64,000 nt of DNA from assembly GCF_016107395.1 (NCBI RefSeq), contig NZ_JAAIKO010000017.1, positions 83,336-147,335 of the forward strand. The letters run 5' to 3'. The notes under the pieces are model-generated. The model saw nothing but the letters and a program-made list of their open reading frames with translations. It was not told where the DNA came from and searched no databases. This DNA comes from Streptomyces fildesensis. Lineage in GTDB: Bacteria > Actinomycetota > Actinomycetes > Streptomycetales > Streptomycetaceae. The translations under genes and the position numbers were made by a program. Shown piece after piece: positions 25,810 to 34,492 of this stretch; the stretch's first letter is position 1; every line of letters begins with the position of its first letter.

Positions 25810-26358
25810 TCACCTGCGCTGAGCCAAACCCGGGTACGTGACGACGAGACCGTCGGCGTCCAGAGTGAGATCCGCCCGGTACGTGCCCGAGGCGTAGCGC
25901 ACGCGGTTCGCGCCGAGGTGGGTGTAGGTCTGTCGGTTGGGCTGGACCGTGAGGTCCGGGACGCGGATCCAGGCCATCAGGAAGTCCTGCTCGCCCGGGA
26001 CGCGGTGCAGGGCATGGCGCAGCACCGGCATGGTGTTGGTCAGCGGGGACAGGCCGAGGTCGCAGTCGAGCGCGCTGCCCAGGTCGGGCGCCGGTTCACC
26101 GTTCACCGTCCATCGTCCGTCCTGGGTGCGACGCAGGTCCAACTCGACGGTCCTGCTCGCCATTTCGGAGGTGGCCCGCAGTCGGCGGGTCACGAAGTCT
26201 TCCGTGGTGTCGAGTTCGTACGTGATCCAGTAGGGCTCGGGCACTGTGCCGACCACGCGGCCACGTGCCCGCAGTGAGGTGTCGTCGACCTCGATCCACG
26301 CTGTCTCGTAACCGTCGCTCTCGCTGACCGCCCAGGTCAGGACATGAGATGTGGTCAT
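25810..26358 (-). CDS. Putative glycolipid-binding protein
   Basis: A 182-aa beta-rich protein matching the putative glycolipid-binding family (PF06475-like): the N-terminal YETAWIEVDDTSLRARGRVVG, the middle VELDLRRTQDGRWTVNG followed by CDLGLSPLTNTMPVLRH, and the C-terminal YASGTYRADLTLDADGLVV. It should bind a lipid or long-chain ligand in the cytosol; no signal peptide is visible. The start overlaps the stop of the TetR gene (ATGA), so the two are one operon and the regulator may respond to a similar ligand. Confidence 0.8.
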   Translation of the reverse strand: MTTSHVLTWAVSESDGYETAWIEVDDTSLRARGRVVGTVPEPYWITYELDTTEDFVTRRLRATSEMASRTVELDLRRTQDGRWTVNGEPAPDLGSALDCDLGLSPLTNTMPVLRHALHRVPGEQDFLMAWIRVPDLTVQPNRQTYTHLGANRVRYASGTYRADLTLDADGLVVTYPGLAQRR

Positions 26359-27098
26359 CGTTCCATGCTAGCGAGAGGCGGTGACGGCCTGCCGGTCGTC
26401 AGGGTGTCGAGGCGGGCCGCTGCCGCGTCCAGGACGAGGTCCAGGGTTTTGGTGTAGGCGCTGCGGCCCATTTCGGCCTGCAGCAGGCGCGTGGTGGCGG
26501 CGATGTGGGGGTGGGTGGTGCTCGGCAGGGAGGCGTAGGTCCGCTCCCAGACCTGCCGCTCGGCCTCCCGGGCCTGCGGCGGGAGCGCGGCGCTGGCGGC
26601 GTCCAGGGCCGCGTAGGCCAGGCCTGTGTCGACGAAGGTGTGGTACATCCGGACCGCCTCGGGGTCCGGGAAACCGCCGCGGCGCAGTACGCCCAGGATC
26701 GACTCGATGGCGAAGGCCTCGTGCGGCCGTCCGGTGACCCGGTAGGCCGCCAGCATCGCGGCCTGCGGGTGCTCGAGATAGGCGGAGTGGATCCGCAGGC
26801 CCAGTTCGCGCAGGTCGGCGCGCCAGTCGCCGACCGGGGCCCAGCCGGCGAAGGCCTGGCCGATCAGCTCGTCGGCGACGGCGAGCAGCAGGTCGTCGGT
26901 GTTGCGGAAGTACCGGTAGAGCGCGCTGGGGTCCGCGCCCAGTGCCGCGCCCAGCCGCCGTACGGTCAGCGCGGCCGATCCGTGCTGGCGGATCAGCCGC
27001 AGCGCGGTCTCGACGATCAGTGCTTCGGACAGCACCGTGCCCTGCTTCGTGGGGCGGCGGCGCGGCCGCGCGGTCCCGGGGATCTGCCGGTCGGTCAT
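26355..27098 (-). CDS. TetR family regulator, divergent from the APC permease
   Basis: A 247-aa repressor. The HTH domain is at about residues 28-75: TALRLIRQHGSAALTVRRLG, then ALGADPSALYRYFRNTDDLL. The rest is a long C-terminal ligand domain. It is coupled to the glycolipid-binding gene downstream and divergent from a permease/amidohydrolase operon. Nested inverted repeats lie 13-33 bases before its start, inside the shared promoter region, so it likely controls itself and the permease. Confidence 0.87.
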   Translation of the reverse strand: MTDRQIPGTARPRRRPTKQGTVLSEALIVETALRLIRQHGSAALTVRRLGAALGADPSALYRYFRNTDDLLLAVADELIGQAFAGWAPVGDWRADLRELGLRIHSAYLEHPQAAMLAAYRVTGRPHEAFAIESILGVLRRGGFPDPEAVRMYHTFVDTGLAYAALDAASAALPPQAREAERQVWERTYASLPSTTHPHIAATTRLLQAEMGRSAYTKTLDLVLDAAAARLDTLTTGRPSPPLASMER

Positions 27099-27111
27099 GG
27101 CCGGAGCTTAT

Positions 27112-27131
27112 GTCAACACCATTGACGTGTT
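27112..27131. promoter_or_regulatory. TetR operator candidate between regulator and permease
   Basis: Two overlapping inverted repeats: GTCAA/TTGAC (27112-27116 and 27122-27126, 5-base spacer) and AACAC/GTGTT (27115-27119 and 27127-27131, 7-base spacer). They are the only AT-rich palindromes in the 50-bp divergent gap. Confidence 0.6.
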
Positions 27132-27149
27132 AAGAGCCCGCAGGATTGC

Positions 27150-28685
27150 ATGTCGCTCCAACCCAGTCCCGAGCGAAGCGGTGGCCCGATGGCAACAGAC
27201 ATGAGACGGTCGCTCGGCGTACTGGACGGCGTGGTCATCGCCGCGTCCACCACCGCCGCGACCACCAGCATCGGCCTCGGGATGGGGCTGCTCACCGGGA
27301 TCGTCGGCTTGCATCTGCCGATCATCATGCTGCTCGCCTTCCTGCCGATCCTGGGGATCGCCGCGGCCTACTCCCGGCTCAACCGGGTCGAGCCCAACTG
27401 CGGCAACAGCTACGTCTGGGTCGGCCGCTCGGTCAGCCCCTGGCTGGGGTTCCTCTCCGGCTGGGTGAACGTCGTCGGAACCGTCGTCTTCCTCGCCTAC
27501 ACCACGACCGTGACCGGATCGGCCCTGATCCAGCTCGCCGGCCAGGCGGGACTGCACCGCCTGGCCGGACTGACCCTGAATCCCGACAGCACGCTGCAAT
27601 CGACGCTGCTCGGGATGACGGTGCTGGTGGCCGCCACGCTCGCCGCCGTCACCGGGGCCGACGTCGCCGCGCGCTTGCAGCGCTATCTCCTGGGCTTCGA
27701 GTACTTGGTGCTGCTGGGCTTCTGCGGGTACGGCCTCTTCGCCGGCACCCAGCCGTTCAGCCTCGACTGGTTCAACCCCTTCACGATCCCCTCGCTCGCC
27801 GCGCTGGCCCAGGGCATGGTGGTGGCGGTGTTCTGCTACTGGGGCTTCGACGCCGCCTTCAGCGTCAGCGAGGAGGTGCGCGACCCGCGTGACGCCTCCC
27901 GCAGCGGCCTGATCACGGTGTTCACCATGCTCGGTCTGTTCCTTCTCGGCGCGGTGGCCTTCCAGCGGGTCCTCTCCTCCGGCCAGCTCGTCGACAACGG
28001 TGCGCAGGGGCTGACCTACTTCGGCAACCAGCTGGCCCACCAGCCGCTCGCGGCACTGCCCCTGGTCGCGCTGACCTTCTCCGCCGTGGCCTCGCTGCAG
28101 GCCGGAGTGATCCCCACGGTGCGCGGGCTGTTCGCCATGGGCCGCGACCGCACCGTCGGCCCGGTCTGGACCCGCATCCACCCGAAGTACGGGACGCCCG
28201 CGGCGGGAACGCTGCTCCTCGGTGCGATCGCCGCCGTGGTCGCGGCGCTCTCCCTGGTCATCCCGAAGGTCAGCGAGCTGATCAGCGCCTCGGTCAGTGC
28301 CATCGGCATCGTCGTCGCGCTCTCCTACGGTCTGACCGCCGTCGCCGCCGCCGTGCGCTTCCGCGGGCTGCTGCGCAACACCCTCTGGGAGGGCGTGCGG
28401 GCGGTCGTGCTGCCGGTGCTCAGCGCACTGGTCCTGTTCGCCCTCGCCGGGTACATGTGCTGGGGGTACGCCACCTCAGCCGACCACTTCGCACTGCGGG
28501 CGGACAACGGCTGGTTCCTGCTGCAGATGCCGGTGCTGATGATCCTCTCCGGGCTGCTGGTCGCCGGCTGGGCCAAGTGGGGCCGCAAGTCGCCCTACTT
28601 CGCCGCCGGCCAGGCCACCGATGCCGGCGCGGCGGACCTGCTCTCCGCCGAGCCCACCACCGTCCCAACCTCCGCGACCATCTGA
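27150..28685 (+). CDS. APC superfamily amino acid/amine permease
   Basis: A 511-aa membrane protein with about 12 TM segments. TM1 contains GVVIAASTTAATTSIGLGMG, the region that binds the substrate backbone in APC carriers. WGFDAAFSVSEEVRDPRDAS is the conserved loop after TM6, and FAMGRDRTVGPVWTRIHPKYG (split at GP) the TM8-9 loop. The ATG at 27150 or one at 27189 (MATDM) could be the start. It is followed by an amidohydrolase, so uptake of an amide- or peptide-like nitrogen compound that is hydrolysed inside is a fair reading. Confidence 0.85.
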   Translation: MSLQPSPERSGGPMATDMRRSLGVLDGVVIAASTTAATTSIGLGMGLLTGIVGLHLPIIMLLAFLPILGIAAAYSRLNRVEPNCGNSYVWVGRSVSPWLGFLSGWVNVVGTVVFLAYTTTVTGSALIQLAGQAGLHRLAGLTLNPDSTLQSTLLGMTVLVAATLAAVTGADVAARLQRYLLGFEYLVLLGFCGYGLFAGTQPFSLDWFNPFTIPSLAALAQGMVVAVFCYWGFDAAFSVSEEVRDPRDASRSGLITVFTMLGLFLLGAVAFQRVLSSGQLVDNGAQGLTYFGNQLAHQPLAALPLVALTFSAVASLQAGVIPTVRGLFAMGRDRTVGPVWTRIHPKYGTPAAGTLLLGAIAAVVAALSLVIPKVSELISASVSAIGIVVALSYGLTAVAAAVRFRGLLRNTLWEGVRAVVLPVLSALVLFALAGYMCWGYATSADHFALRADNGWFLLQMPVLMILSGLLVAGWAKWGRKSPYFAAGQATDAGAADLLSAEPTTVPTSATI

Positions 28686-28744
28686 ACCACCCACCCGACG
28701 ACCTGACGCCCTCCGCCCCACCGAAACGACATATGGAGCAGTCC

Positions 28745-30391
28745 ATGACCCACGCCGCAGACCTCGTCTTCACCGGCGGCCCCGCCCTCACCACGGATCC
28801 GGCCCGCAGCCGCGCCACGACCGTGGCCGTCCGCGGCGGGCGCATCGTCGCCGTCGGGCACGACGAAGTGCGCGAACTGGTCGGTCCGAAGACCGAGGTG
28901 GTGGACCTCGCCGGGCGGCTGCTGATCCCCGGTTTCCAGGACGCCCACGTCCACGCGGTCTACGCGGGCGTCGAGCTGGGCGAGTGCGATCTGACGGGCA
29001 CCACCAGCCTTGCCGAGTACCAGCGCCGGATCGCGGCCTACGCCGAGGCGTACCCGGAGCGAGAATGGATCACCGGCAGCGGCTGGTCCCTGGAGAGTTT
29101 CGAGGGCGGGGTGCCGACCCGCCACCTCATCGACGCCGTCGTCGCCGACCGGCCGGTGTTCCTCTTCAACCGCGACCATCACGGTGCGTGGGCCAACACC
29201 CGCGCCCTGGAGCTCGCCGGGCTCACCGCCGACAGCGCCGACCCCTCCGACGGCCGGATCGAGCGCGAGGCCGACGGCGCCCCCGGCGGCATGCTGCAGG
29301 AGGGGGCGACCGGGCTCGTCGCGCGCCTGGTCCCGAAGACCACCGCGGCCGACCGCCTCGCCGGACTGCTCCGCGCCCAGCAGGTGCTGCACGGCCTCGG
29401 CATCACCAGTTGGCAGGACGCCATCCTCGGCGTCTTCAACGGTCAGCCCGACCCCTCCGACGCCTACTTCACCGCCGCCGCCGACGGCCGTCTCACCGCC
29501 CGCGTCAACGGCGCCCTGTGGTGGGACCGCTCACGCGGCGCGGAGCAGATCGCCGAGCTGGTCGAGCGTCGCGAGCAGCTGCGTGCCGGGCGCTTCAGGG
29601 CCGATTCGGTGAAGATCATGCTGGACGGCATCACCGAGAACTTCACGGCCGCGATGACGGCGCCCTATCTGGACTCCTGCGGCTGCGCCACCGCCAACAG
29701 CGGCCTCAGCTTCGTCGACCCGGCGGCGCTGCGCGACCATGTCGTGGAGCTGGACGCCCTGGGCTTCCAGGTCCACTTCCACGCGTTGGGCGACCGCGCC
29801 GTGCGCGAGGCGCTGGACGCCGTCGAGGCGGCCCTCGCCGCCAACGGCCGCCGCGACAACCGGCACCACCTCGCCCATCTGCAGGTGGTCCACCCCGACG
29901 ACGTCCCGCGCTTCGCCCGCCTCGGCGCGGTCGCCAACCTGCAGCCGCTCTGGGCCACCCACGAACCGCAGATGGACGAGCTCACCATCCCGTTCCTGGG
30001 AGGTGAACTGGCCTCCTGGCAGTACCCGTTCGGCGACCTGCTGCGGGCCGGTGCCACGCTGGCGGCCGGCAGCGACTGGCCGGTGAGCAGCCCCGACCCG
30101 ATGCAGGGCATCCATGTCGCGGTCAACCGCGTCGGCCACGGCGAGGACCGCCCGGCCTTCCTGCCCGGGCAGCGTCTCGACCTGGGCACCGCGCTGACGG
30201 CGTACACAGCGGGTTCCGCCTACGTGAACCACCTGGACGACACGGGCACGATCCGCGTCGGCGCGCTGGCCGACCTGGTGGTCCTGGACCGTGATCCCTT
30301 CGACGGCCCGCCGGAGGCCATCGGTGACACCACCGTGGCACTGACCTATGTCGGCGGCGAGCGCGTCCACGCGGCGCCGAACGCCCGCTGA
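28745..30391 (+). CDS. Amidohydrolase (YtcJ/D-aminoacylase-like, metal-dependent)
   Basis: A 548-aa TIM-barrel amidohydrolase that would cleave an amide or related bond in the cytosol. The metal motif HxH is in GFQDAHVHAVYAG (about 62-74). VHFHALGDRAVREALDAVE carries the later His ligands and GSDWPVSSPDPMQGIHVAV the catalytic Asp. This is the standard YtcJ-type order. I chose the ATG at 28745 because GGAG sits 6 bases upstream; an ATG 12 bases earlier overlaps that site. It follows the APC permease by 59 bases, and a hairpin terminator follows, so the two probably form a transport/hydrolysis operon. Confidence 0.87.
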   Translation: MTHAADLVFTGGPALTTDPARSRATTVAVRGGRIVAVGHDEVRELVGPKTEVVDLAGRLLIPGFQDAHVHAVYAGVELGECDLTGTTSLAEYQRRIAAYAEAYPEREWITGSGWSLESFEGGVPTRHLIDAVVADRPVFLFNRDHHGAWANTRALELAGLTADSADPSDGRIEREADGAPGGMLQEGATGLVARLVPKTTAADRLAGLLRAQQVLHGLGITSWQDAILGVFNGQPDPSDAYFTAAADGRLTARVNGALWWDRSRGAEQIAELVERREQLRAGRFRADSVKIMLDGITENFTAAMTAPYLDSCGCATANSGLSFVDPAALRDHVVELDALGFQVHFHALGDRAVREALDAVEAALAANGRRDNRHHLAHLQVVHPDDVPRFARLGAVANLQPLWATHEPQMDELTIPFLGGELASWQYPFGDLLRAGATLAAGSDWPVSSPDPMQGIHVAVNRVGHGEDRPAFLPGQRLDLGTALTAYTAGSAYVNHLDDTGTIRVGALADLVVLDRDPFDGPPEAIGDTTVALTYVGGERVHAAPNAR

Positions 30392-30397
30392 CGGACC

Positions 30398-30422
30398 GAC
30401 GGCCGGGTGACCGGCCGTCTTT
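30398..30422. terminator. Terminator between amidohydrolase and sugar permease genes
   Basis: GACGGCCGG pairs with CCGGCCGTC around a GTGA tetraloop, followed by a short T run (TTT). It lies 6 bases after the amidohydrolase stop and just before the stop of the convergent permease. Confidence 0.75.
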
Positions 30423-30446
30423 CGGGGAGCACTTGCGGTGCTGCGC

Positions 30447-31361
30447 TCAGCCCTTGCTCGATCCCAGGGACAGGCCCGCGATGAACTGCTTCTGCAGCAG
30501 GACGTAGACCACCAGGGTGGGCACGGCCGCGATCAGTGCCGCGGCCGCGATCAGGTTCTGATCGCTGACGAACTGGCCCTGCAGGTTGGCCAGTGCGGAG
30601 GTGACCGGTCGTTTGTCACCCGACGACATCAGGGTGATCGCCCAGAAGAAGTCGTTGTAGATCCAGGTGGTCAGCAAGGTGGCGAGGGCTGCCAGCGCGG
30701 GGCGGCACAGCGGCACGGTGAGCTTCCAGAACCGGGTCCACAGGCCGGCGCCGTCGACCAGCGCCGCCTCGTACATCTCCTCCGGGATCGACTTCATGTA
30801 GTTGCTCAGCACGAAGACGCAGAAGCCCTGCTGGAACGCCACGTTGATGAGGATCAGGCCGAAGGCCGAGTTGTACAGCAGACCGCTCTCGCTGAGGAAT
30901 TCCGGCAGCGGGACCTTCAGGAAGAGCCGGTACAGGGGGGTGATGATGACCTGCTGCGGGAGCAGGTTTCCCGCGGTGAACAGGATGAGCAGGGCGACGT
31001 TCAGCTTCACGTTGACCCGGGTCAGTATGAAGGCGACCCCGGTGGAGAGCGCGAGGGCGACCACCACCGCCGGAACCGTGATCAGCACCGAGTTCAGGAA
31101 GTAGTGCAGCATGTCCGACTGCGTCCACGCCTGCGAGAAGTTCTTCAGCGTGAGGTGGTGCGGCAGTGAGACATAGCCGTACTTCTGCGTCTCGGCGTAC
31201 GGCCGCAGCGCGATGTACAGGGCGAACAGTATCGGGAGCAGCCACAGCACCGAGGCGCTGACGAGGAACAGCTGAGCGCTGACCTGCCCCCAGGGGCGGG
31301 ACTTCGGCCGTTCGCCGGAGCTCTGCTGCGCTGTGACGCGGGGCAGGGTGTCGGTGGTCAT
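30447..31361 (-). CDS. Carbohydrate ABC transporter permease (MalG type)
   Basis: A 304-aa inner-membrane permease with six TM segments. The EAA loop that docks the ATPase is EMYEAALVDGAGLWTRFWKL, and the ending (QKQFIAGLSLGSSKG) is typical of MalG-type subunits, which recognise sugars delivered by a binding lipoprotein. Its ATG overlaps the stop of the MalF-type gene (ATGA). No ATPase gene is adjacent. Streptomyces often use one shared ATPase (MsiK) for many sugar importers, and that is likely here. Confidence 0.88.
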   Translation of the reverse strand: MTTDTLPRVTAQQSSGERPKSRPWGQVSAQLFLVSASVLWLLPILFALYIALRPYAETQKYGYVSLPHHLTLKNFSQAWTQSDMLHYFLNSVLITVPAVVVALALSTGVAFILTRVNVKLNVALLILFTAGNLLPQQVIITPLYRLFLKVPLPEFLSESGLLYNSAFGLILINVAFQQGFCVFVLSNYMKSIPEEMYEAALVDGAGLWTRFWKLTVPLCRPALAALATLLTTWIYNDFFWAITLMSSGDKRPVTSALANLQGQFVSDQNLIAAAALIAAVPTLVVYVLLQKQFIAGLSLGSSKG

Positions 31362-32341
31362 GGGGTGTCCTCACGGCGGAACGTCTGGAACAGGAAGATG
31401 CTGATCGGGACCAGTGAGATCACCAGGAGCACCACGCCCAGCGCCGATCCGAAGCCCACCCGCTGGGTCTCGCCGACGATGTTGGAGGTGACCAGCACCG
31501 AGAGCAGTTCCAGGCCGTTGATTCCCTTGTTGGTGATGTAGACGAGGTCGAACGCGCGCAGCGACTCGATGACGGTGACGACCATGATGACGATGTTGAT
31601 CGGCTTCATCACCGGGAAGACCACGCGCCAGAACGTCTGCCAGGCGTTGGCCCCGTCGACCTTGGCGGCCTCCCGCAGCGTCGGGTCCACCGCCTTGAGT
31701 CCGGCGAGGTACAGGACCATCACATAGCCGGACTGACGCCACGTCGCCTCGACCAGGACGGCCCAGAGGTTGAGGTGTGGATCGCCGAGCCAGTCGATGG
31801 CGTTGCTGTCGCCGTTGCGTCCGATGACCGTGTTGATCAGCCCGAAGTTCTGGGAGTACATGAACTCCCAGATGATGCCGATCAGCGCGAGGGAGAGCAT
31901 CACGGGGAGGAAGAGGATGCTCTGGTACATCCGGCTGCCCTTGATGCCGTAGTCGATGACGACGGCGAACAGCATGCCCAGCGGGGTCGCGAAGAGGATG
32001 AAGACGGCCAGCCAGATGAGGTTGTGCTGGACGGCGGGCCAGAACTCGGGGTAGATCGTGGCGGCCTGGTGGTAGTTCTGCACCCCGTACAGGCAGCCGT
32101 TGTTCATGATCGAGGGCACGTTGGGCAGGCACGACTTGGTGCCGAGGCTGCCGACGCCGTTCCACTTGGTGAACGACAGCAGGACGGTGCCCAGTGCCGG
32201 GAACCAGATGAAGACCAGTTCTATCAGCAGCGGGATGCCGAGGAGCAGTGCGACGACGAGCTTGTCGCGTCCGGAGAGTTTGCGCACGCCGCCCCGGCGG
32301 CGCTGCTTCGCCGCCGGGGGTCGCGCTTGGGTGGTCGTCAT
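31358..32341 (-). CDS. Carbohydrate ABC transporter permease (MalF type)
   Basis: A 327-aa permease with six TM segments. The EAA motif LREAAKVDGANAWQTFWRVV (about 219-238) is well conserved, and an extended periplasmic loop between TM1 and TM2 contains two Cys (KSCLPN and NNGCLYG) that could form a disulfide. It pairs with the MalG-type gene to form the membrane channel. The ATG at 32341 overlaps the stop of the binding-protein gene, which fixes the start; an upstream extension lies in the binding-protein gene. Confidence 0.88.
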   Translation of the reverse strand: MTTTQARPPAAKQRRRGGVRKLSGRDKLVVALLLGIPLLIELVFIWFPALGTVLLSFTKWNGVGSLGTKSCLPNVPSIMNNGCLYGVQNYHQAATIYPEFWPAVQHNLIWLAVFILFATPLGMLFAVVIDYGIKGSRMYQSILFLPVMLSLALIGIIWEFMYSQNFGLINTVIGRNGDSNAIDWLGDPHLNLWAVLVEATWRQSGYVMVLYLAGLKAVDPTLREAAKVDGANAWQTFWRVVFPVMKPINIVIMVVTVIESLRAFDLVYITNKGINGLELLSVLVTSNIVGETQRVGFGSALGVVLLVISLVPISIFLFQTFRREDTP

Positions 32342-33678
32342 GAGGTGTAGATGGCCTTTGCCTGGCTCTCCGCGCTCTTCTGCAACGAGGCGATGTTGCC
32401 GGAACTCGGGTCGGCGATGAACTTCTGGATGATGGAGATCATCGCGTTGGACATGGCGGGGTCCGCGTCGCGGTCCATGTACTGGGCGACGGCCTTGCAC
32501 TTGGCGATCTCGGCGACCGACTTCGTCTGGATCGCGTTGTAGGACGGCACCTTCAGTCCGGTGGCCAGGCCGACGTCCCACTGGTCGGTCTTGAGGAACT
32601 CGGCTTCGGCCGCGCCGGTGCCGATGTACTCCAGGATCTTCTTGGCGGCGACGGTGTTCTTGGCCTTCTTGCTGAGCATGAAGCCGTCGGTGGGCGCGTC
32701 CATGTAGTCCGTGCCGTAGGCCGGGTTGATCTCGGGGAAGACGAAGAAGTCCAGGTCGTCGAGGTTCGCCTTGTCGGTGACGTACTGCGCGGCGACCTGG
32801 TTGGTGCCCTGGAACATCATGCCGGCCTGCTTGGTCTCCAGGGCCTTGGCGGCGTCCTGCCAGATCCGGCCGTTGGCGCCGCTCTGTACGTACGGCATGA
32901 GCTGGGCCCAGTGATCGAACACCTGGGTCACCCCCGGGTCGGTCCAGGGGATCTCGTGCTTCATCAGCTTCATGTGGTAGTCGTAGCCGTTGATCCTCAT
33001 GTTGAGGATGTCGAAGGTGCCCAGCGCGGGCCAGCCGTCCTTGTCGGCGAAGGCGATCGGGATCATGCCGTCGGTCTTCATCTTCTTGGCCAGGGCGAGG
33101 TACTGGTCCCAGTTGGTGGGGACGGTGTAGCCCTTCGCGCTGAACACGCTCTTGTTGTAGAAGACCACCCAGGGGTAGTTGTACATCGGCACCAGGTACT
33201 GGTGGCCGTCCAGACCGGTCGACAGCTTCTTGGCGGCGGGGCCGAAGTTGCCGCCGATCTTCTCCCAGACGTCGTCGATCGGCAGCGCGAGGCCCTGGGC
33301 CGCGAAGTACTGCATGCGGTAGCCGGCGAACCAGGTGAACAGGTCGTCCGGCGTGCCCTGCAGATAGCTGGTGATGTTGGTCTGGAAGGTGTTGTGGTCG
33401 ACCGTGTTGATCTTGATCGGTGAACCGGACGCCTTGGTGGCCGCGCCCGCCAGCGCCGCGAACGCGGTCTTCGCTGCGGGGTCCGAGTAGTTGGAGCCGA
33501 AGGTCACCTGACCCCCGGCCGAACCGCTGTCGCTCGGTGTGGACGAGGAGCTGTCACAGGCCGAGAGCAGTCCGCCCGCGACGGAGAGACCTGCGATGCC
33601 GGCCATTCCCCTGAGCAGGGTGCGGCGACTCGGCGATGACCCCGGATTGTTGCTGCCCGGCGAGCCGACATCCGACAT
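32338..33678 (-). CDS. Extracellular sugar-binding lipoprotein of an ABC importer
   Basis: A 446-aa family 1 solute-binding protein. The N-terminus has a twin-Arg signal (SRRTLLRGMAGIAGLSVAGG) followed by the lipobox LLSAC, so it should be Tat-exported and lipid-anchored. The mature part has VTFGSNYSDPAAKTAFAALA and later ITSYLQGTPDDLFTWFAGY, as in oligosaccharide-binding proteins. I chose the ATG at 33678 since GGAGG lies 5 bases upstream; a longer version would include the repeat-rich leader. It heads the three-gene importer operon. The sugar cannot be read from the sequence. Confidence 0.88.
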   Translation of the reverse strand: MSDVGSPGSNNPGSSPSRRTLLRGMAGIAGLSVAGGLLSACDSSSSTPSDSGSAGGQVTFGSNYSDPAAKTAFAALAGAATKASGSPIKINTVDHNTFQTNITSYLQGTPDDLFTWFAGYRMQYFAAQGLALPIDDVWEKIGGNFGPAAKKLSTGLDGHQYLVPMYNYPWVVFYNKSVFSAKGYTVPTNWDQYLALAKKMKTDGMIPIAFADKDGWPALGTFDILNMRINGYDYHMKLMKHEIPWTDPGVTQVFDHWAQLMPYVQSGANGRIWQDAAKALETKQAGMMFQGTNQVAAQYVTDKANLDDLDFFVFPEINPAYGTDYMDAPTDGFMLSKKAKNTVAAKKILEYIGTGAAEAEFLKTDQWDVGLATGLKVPSYNAIQTKSVAEIAKCKAVAQYMDRDADPAMSNAMISIIQKFIADPSSGNIASLQKSAESQAKAIYTS

Positions 33679-33692
33679 GGTGCCTCCATGGG

Positions 33693-33742
33693 TGGTCTGT
33701 GGTCTGTGGTCTGTGGTCTGCGGTCTGCTGTGGTCTGCGGTC
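33693..33742 (-). repeat. Seven-base tandem repeat in the leader of the binding-protein gene
   Basis: Five copies of (T/C)GGTCTG run from 33693 to 33727. A 3-base interruption follows, then TGGTCTG and a partial copy to 33742. It lies 15-64 bases before the ATG at 33678, i.e. inside the transcript's leader or at its promoter. Confidence 0.8.
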
Positions 33743-34410
33743 ACGATGCGGTGCATGGGATGCGGTGCGGCGAAGAGACGGAAGGGGGGTCCCGCTGGGG
33801 ACCTCCTAGCACCTGATGGTTTCGAACAAAATTCAACAGGATTAACCGGGACCTCGCTCGCAGGGGTAGTTCTACGCCCCCTTACCCAGGGGCGTCAACG
33901 CTCCGACCCGGTGGTGTTGTGGGACCGTGATGTAGCGGTACGAGCCGCTCCGGACTGCGGAAATCGACATCCGGCCTTCCCCGGAGCACTCACGGGGGAC
34001 GGGAAAGGGGGTCAGGACACGCCCTGACCGGTCAAACAAGTTCACATACGTTGCTTCAAGATGCACCATGGATCGCGGTCGCCACCCCTGGGCATCCGGG
34101 CCGGCCAGGGCGCACGGCCGATGTGTCGAGGCCGGACCCGTCTTCCGCCGACGTTCCGGGAGGGCGATCCGGCCTTCCTCAGGAGCGGGCCATCGTTGCG
34201 TTCGTCCGTTACCCAAGGGCGTCACGCCGAGCACGACCCCCGGCACGGAGCCGGCCGCCGGATGCGGCACCCCGGAGGGCACGCCGACGGCACCTCGGCC
34301 CCGGTCCGCGCCGCCGCCACCCGTGGAGAGCCCGCACCGGGCCGGGACCCCCGGCTTCCGCCCTCGGCGCCGCCCGTTGAGTTCCGCAGCATTTTGTTGG
34401 AACATGAGCA

Positions 34411-34447
34411 AAGCGCACCCGATCGGTGGTACCGATCGGGTGCGCTT
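34411..34447 (-). terminator. Terminator of the RICIN-domain gene
   Basis: A perfect 17-bp inverted repeat (AAGCGCACCCGATCGGT) with a GGT loop, 46 bases after the stop of the RICIN gene on the minus strand. The run TTTGTT about 13 bases beyond the stem reads as A-rich on the transcript, so there is no classic U tail. Confidence 0.8.
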
Positions 34448-34492
34448 CCCTGGCTCAGTGCGATGCCGGCCGATGGCCGACTCGGTGCGGGG

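Larger units (their letters stand above)
33679..34492. other. 814-bp intergenic region upstream of the sugar importer
   Basis: No convincing gene. It holds a heptameric repeat (33693-33742), an AT-rich patch near 33820-33855 containing TTCGAA (likely promoter and operator region of the importer), and the terminator of the RICIN gene at 34411-34447. Open frames between 33870 and 34410 are low-complexity and have no ribosome binding site. Confidence 0.5.

Noticed and set aside
27111..27116. Minus-strand TTGACA as a -35 box for the TetR gene
   Set aside because: It is only 13 bases before the ATG at 27098, too close for a -35; it is better read as part of the operator.
33693..33742. Possible CRISPR array
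   Set aside because: Units of 7 bases with no spacers and no cas genes; it is a simple tandem repeat.
33872..34411. A 179-codon minus-strand frame in the importer's upstream region
   Set aside because: No ribosome binding site, no family pattern, and its start lies in the RICIN terminator.
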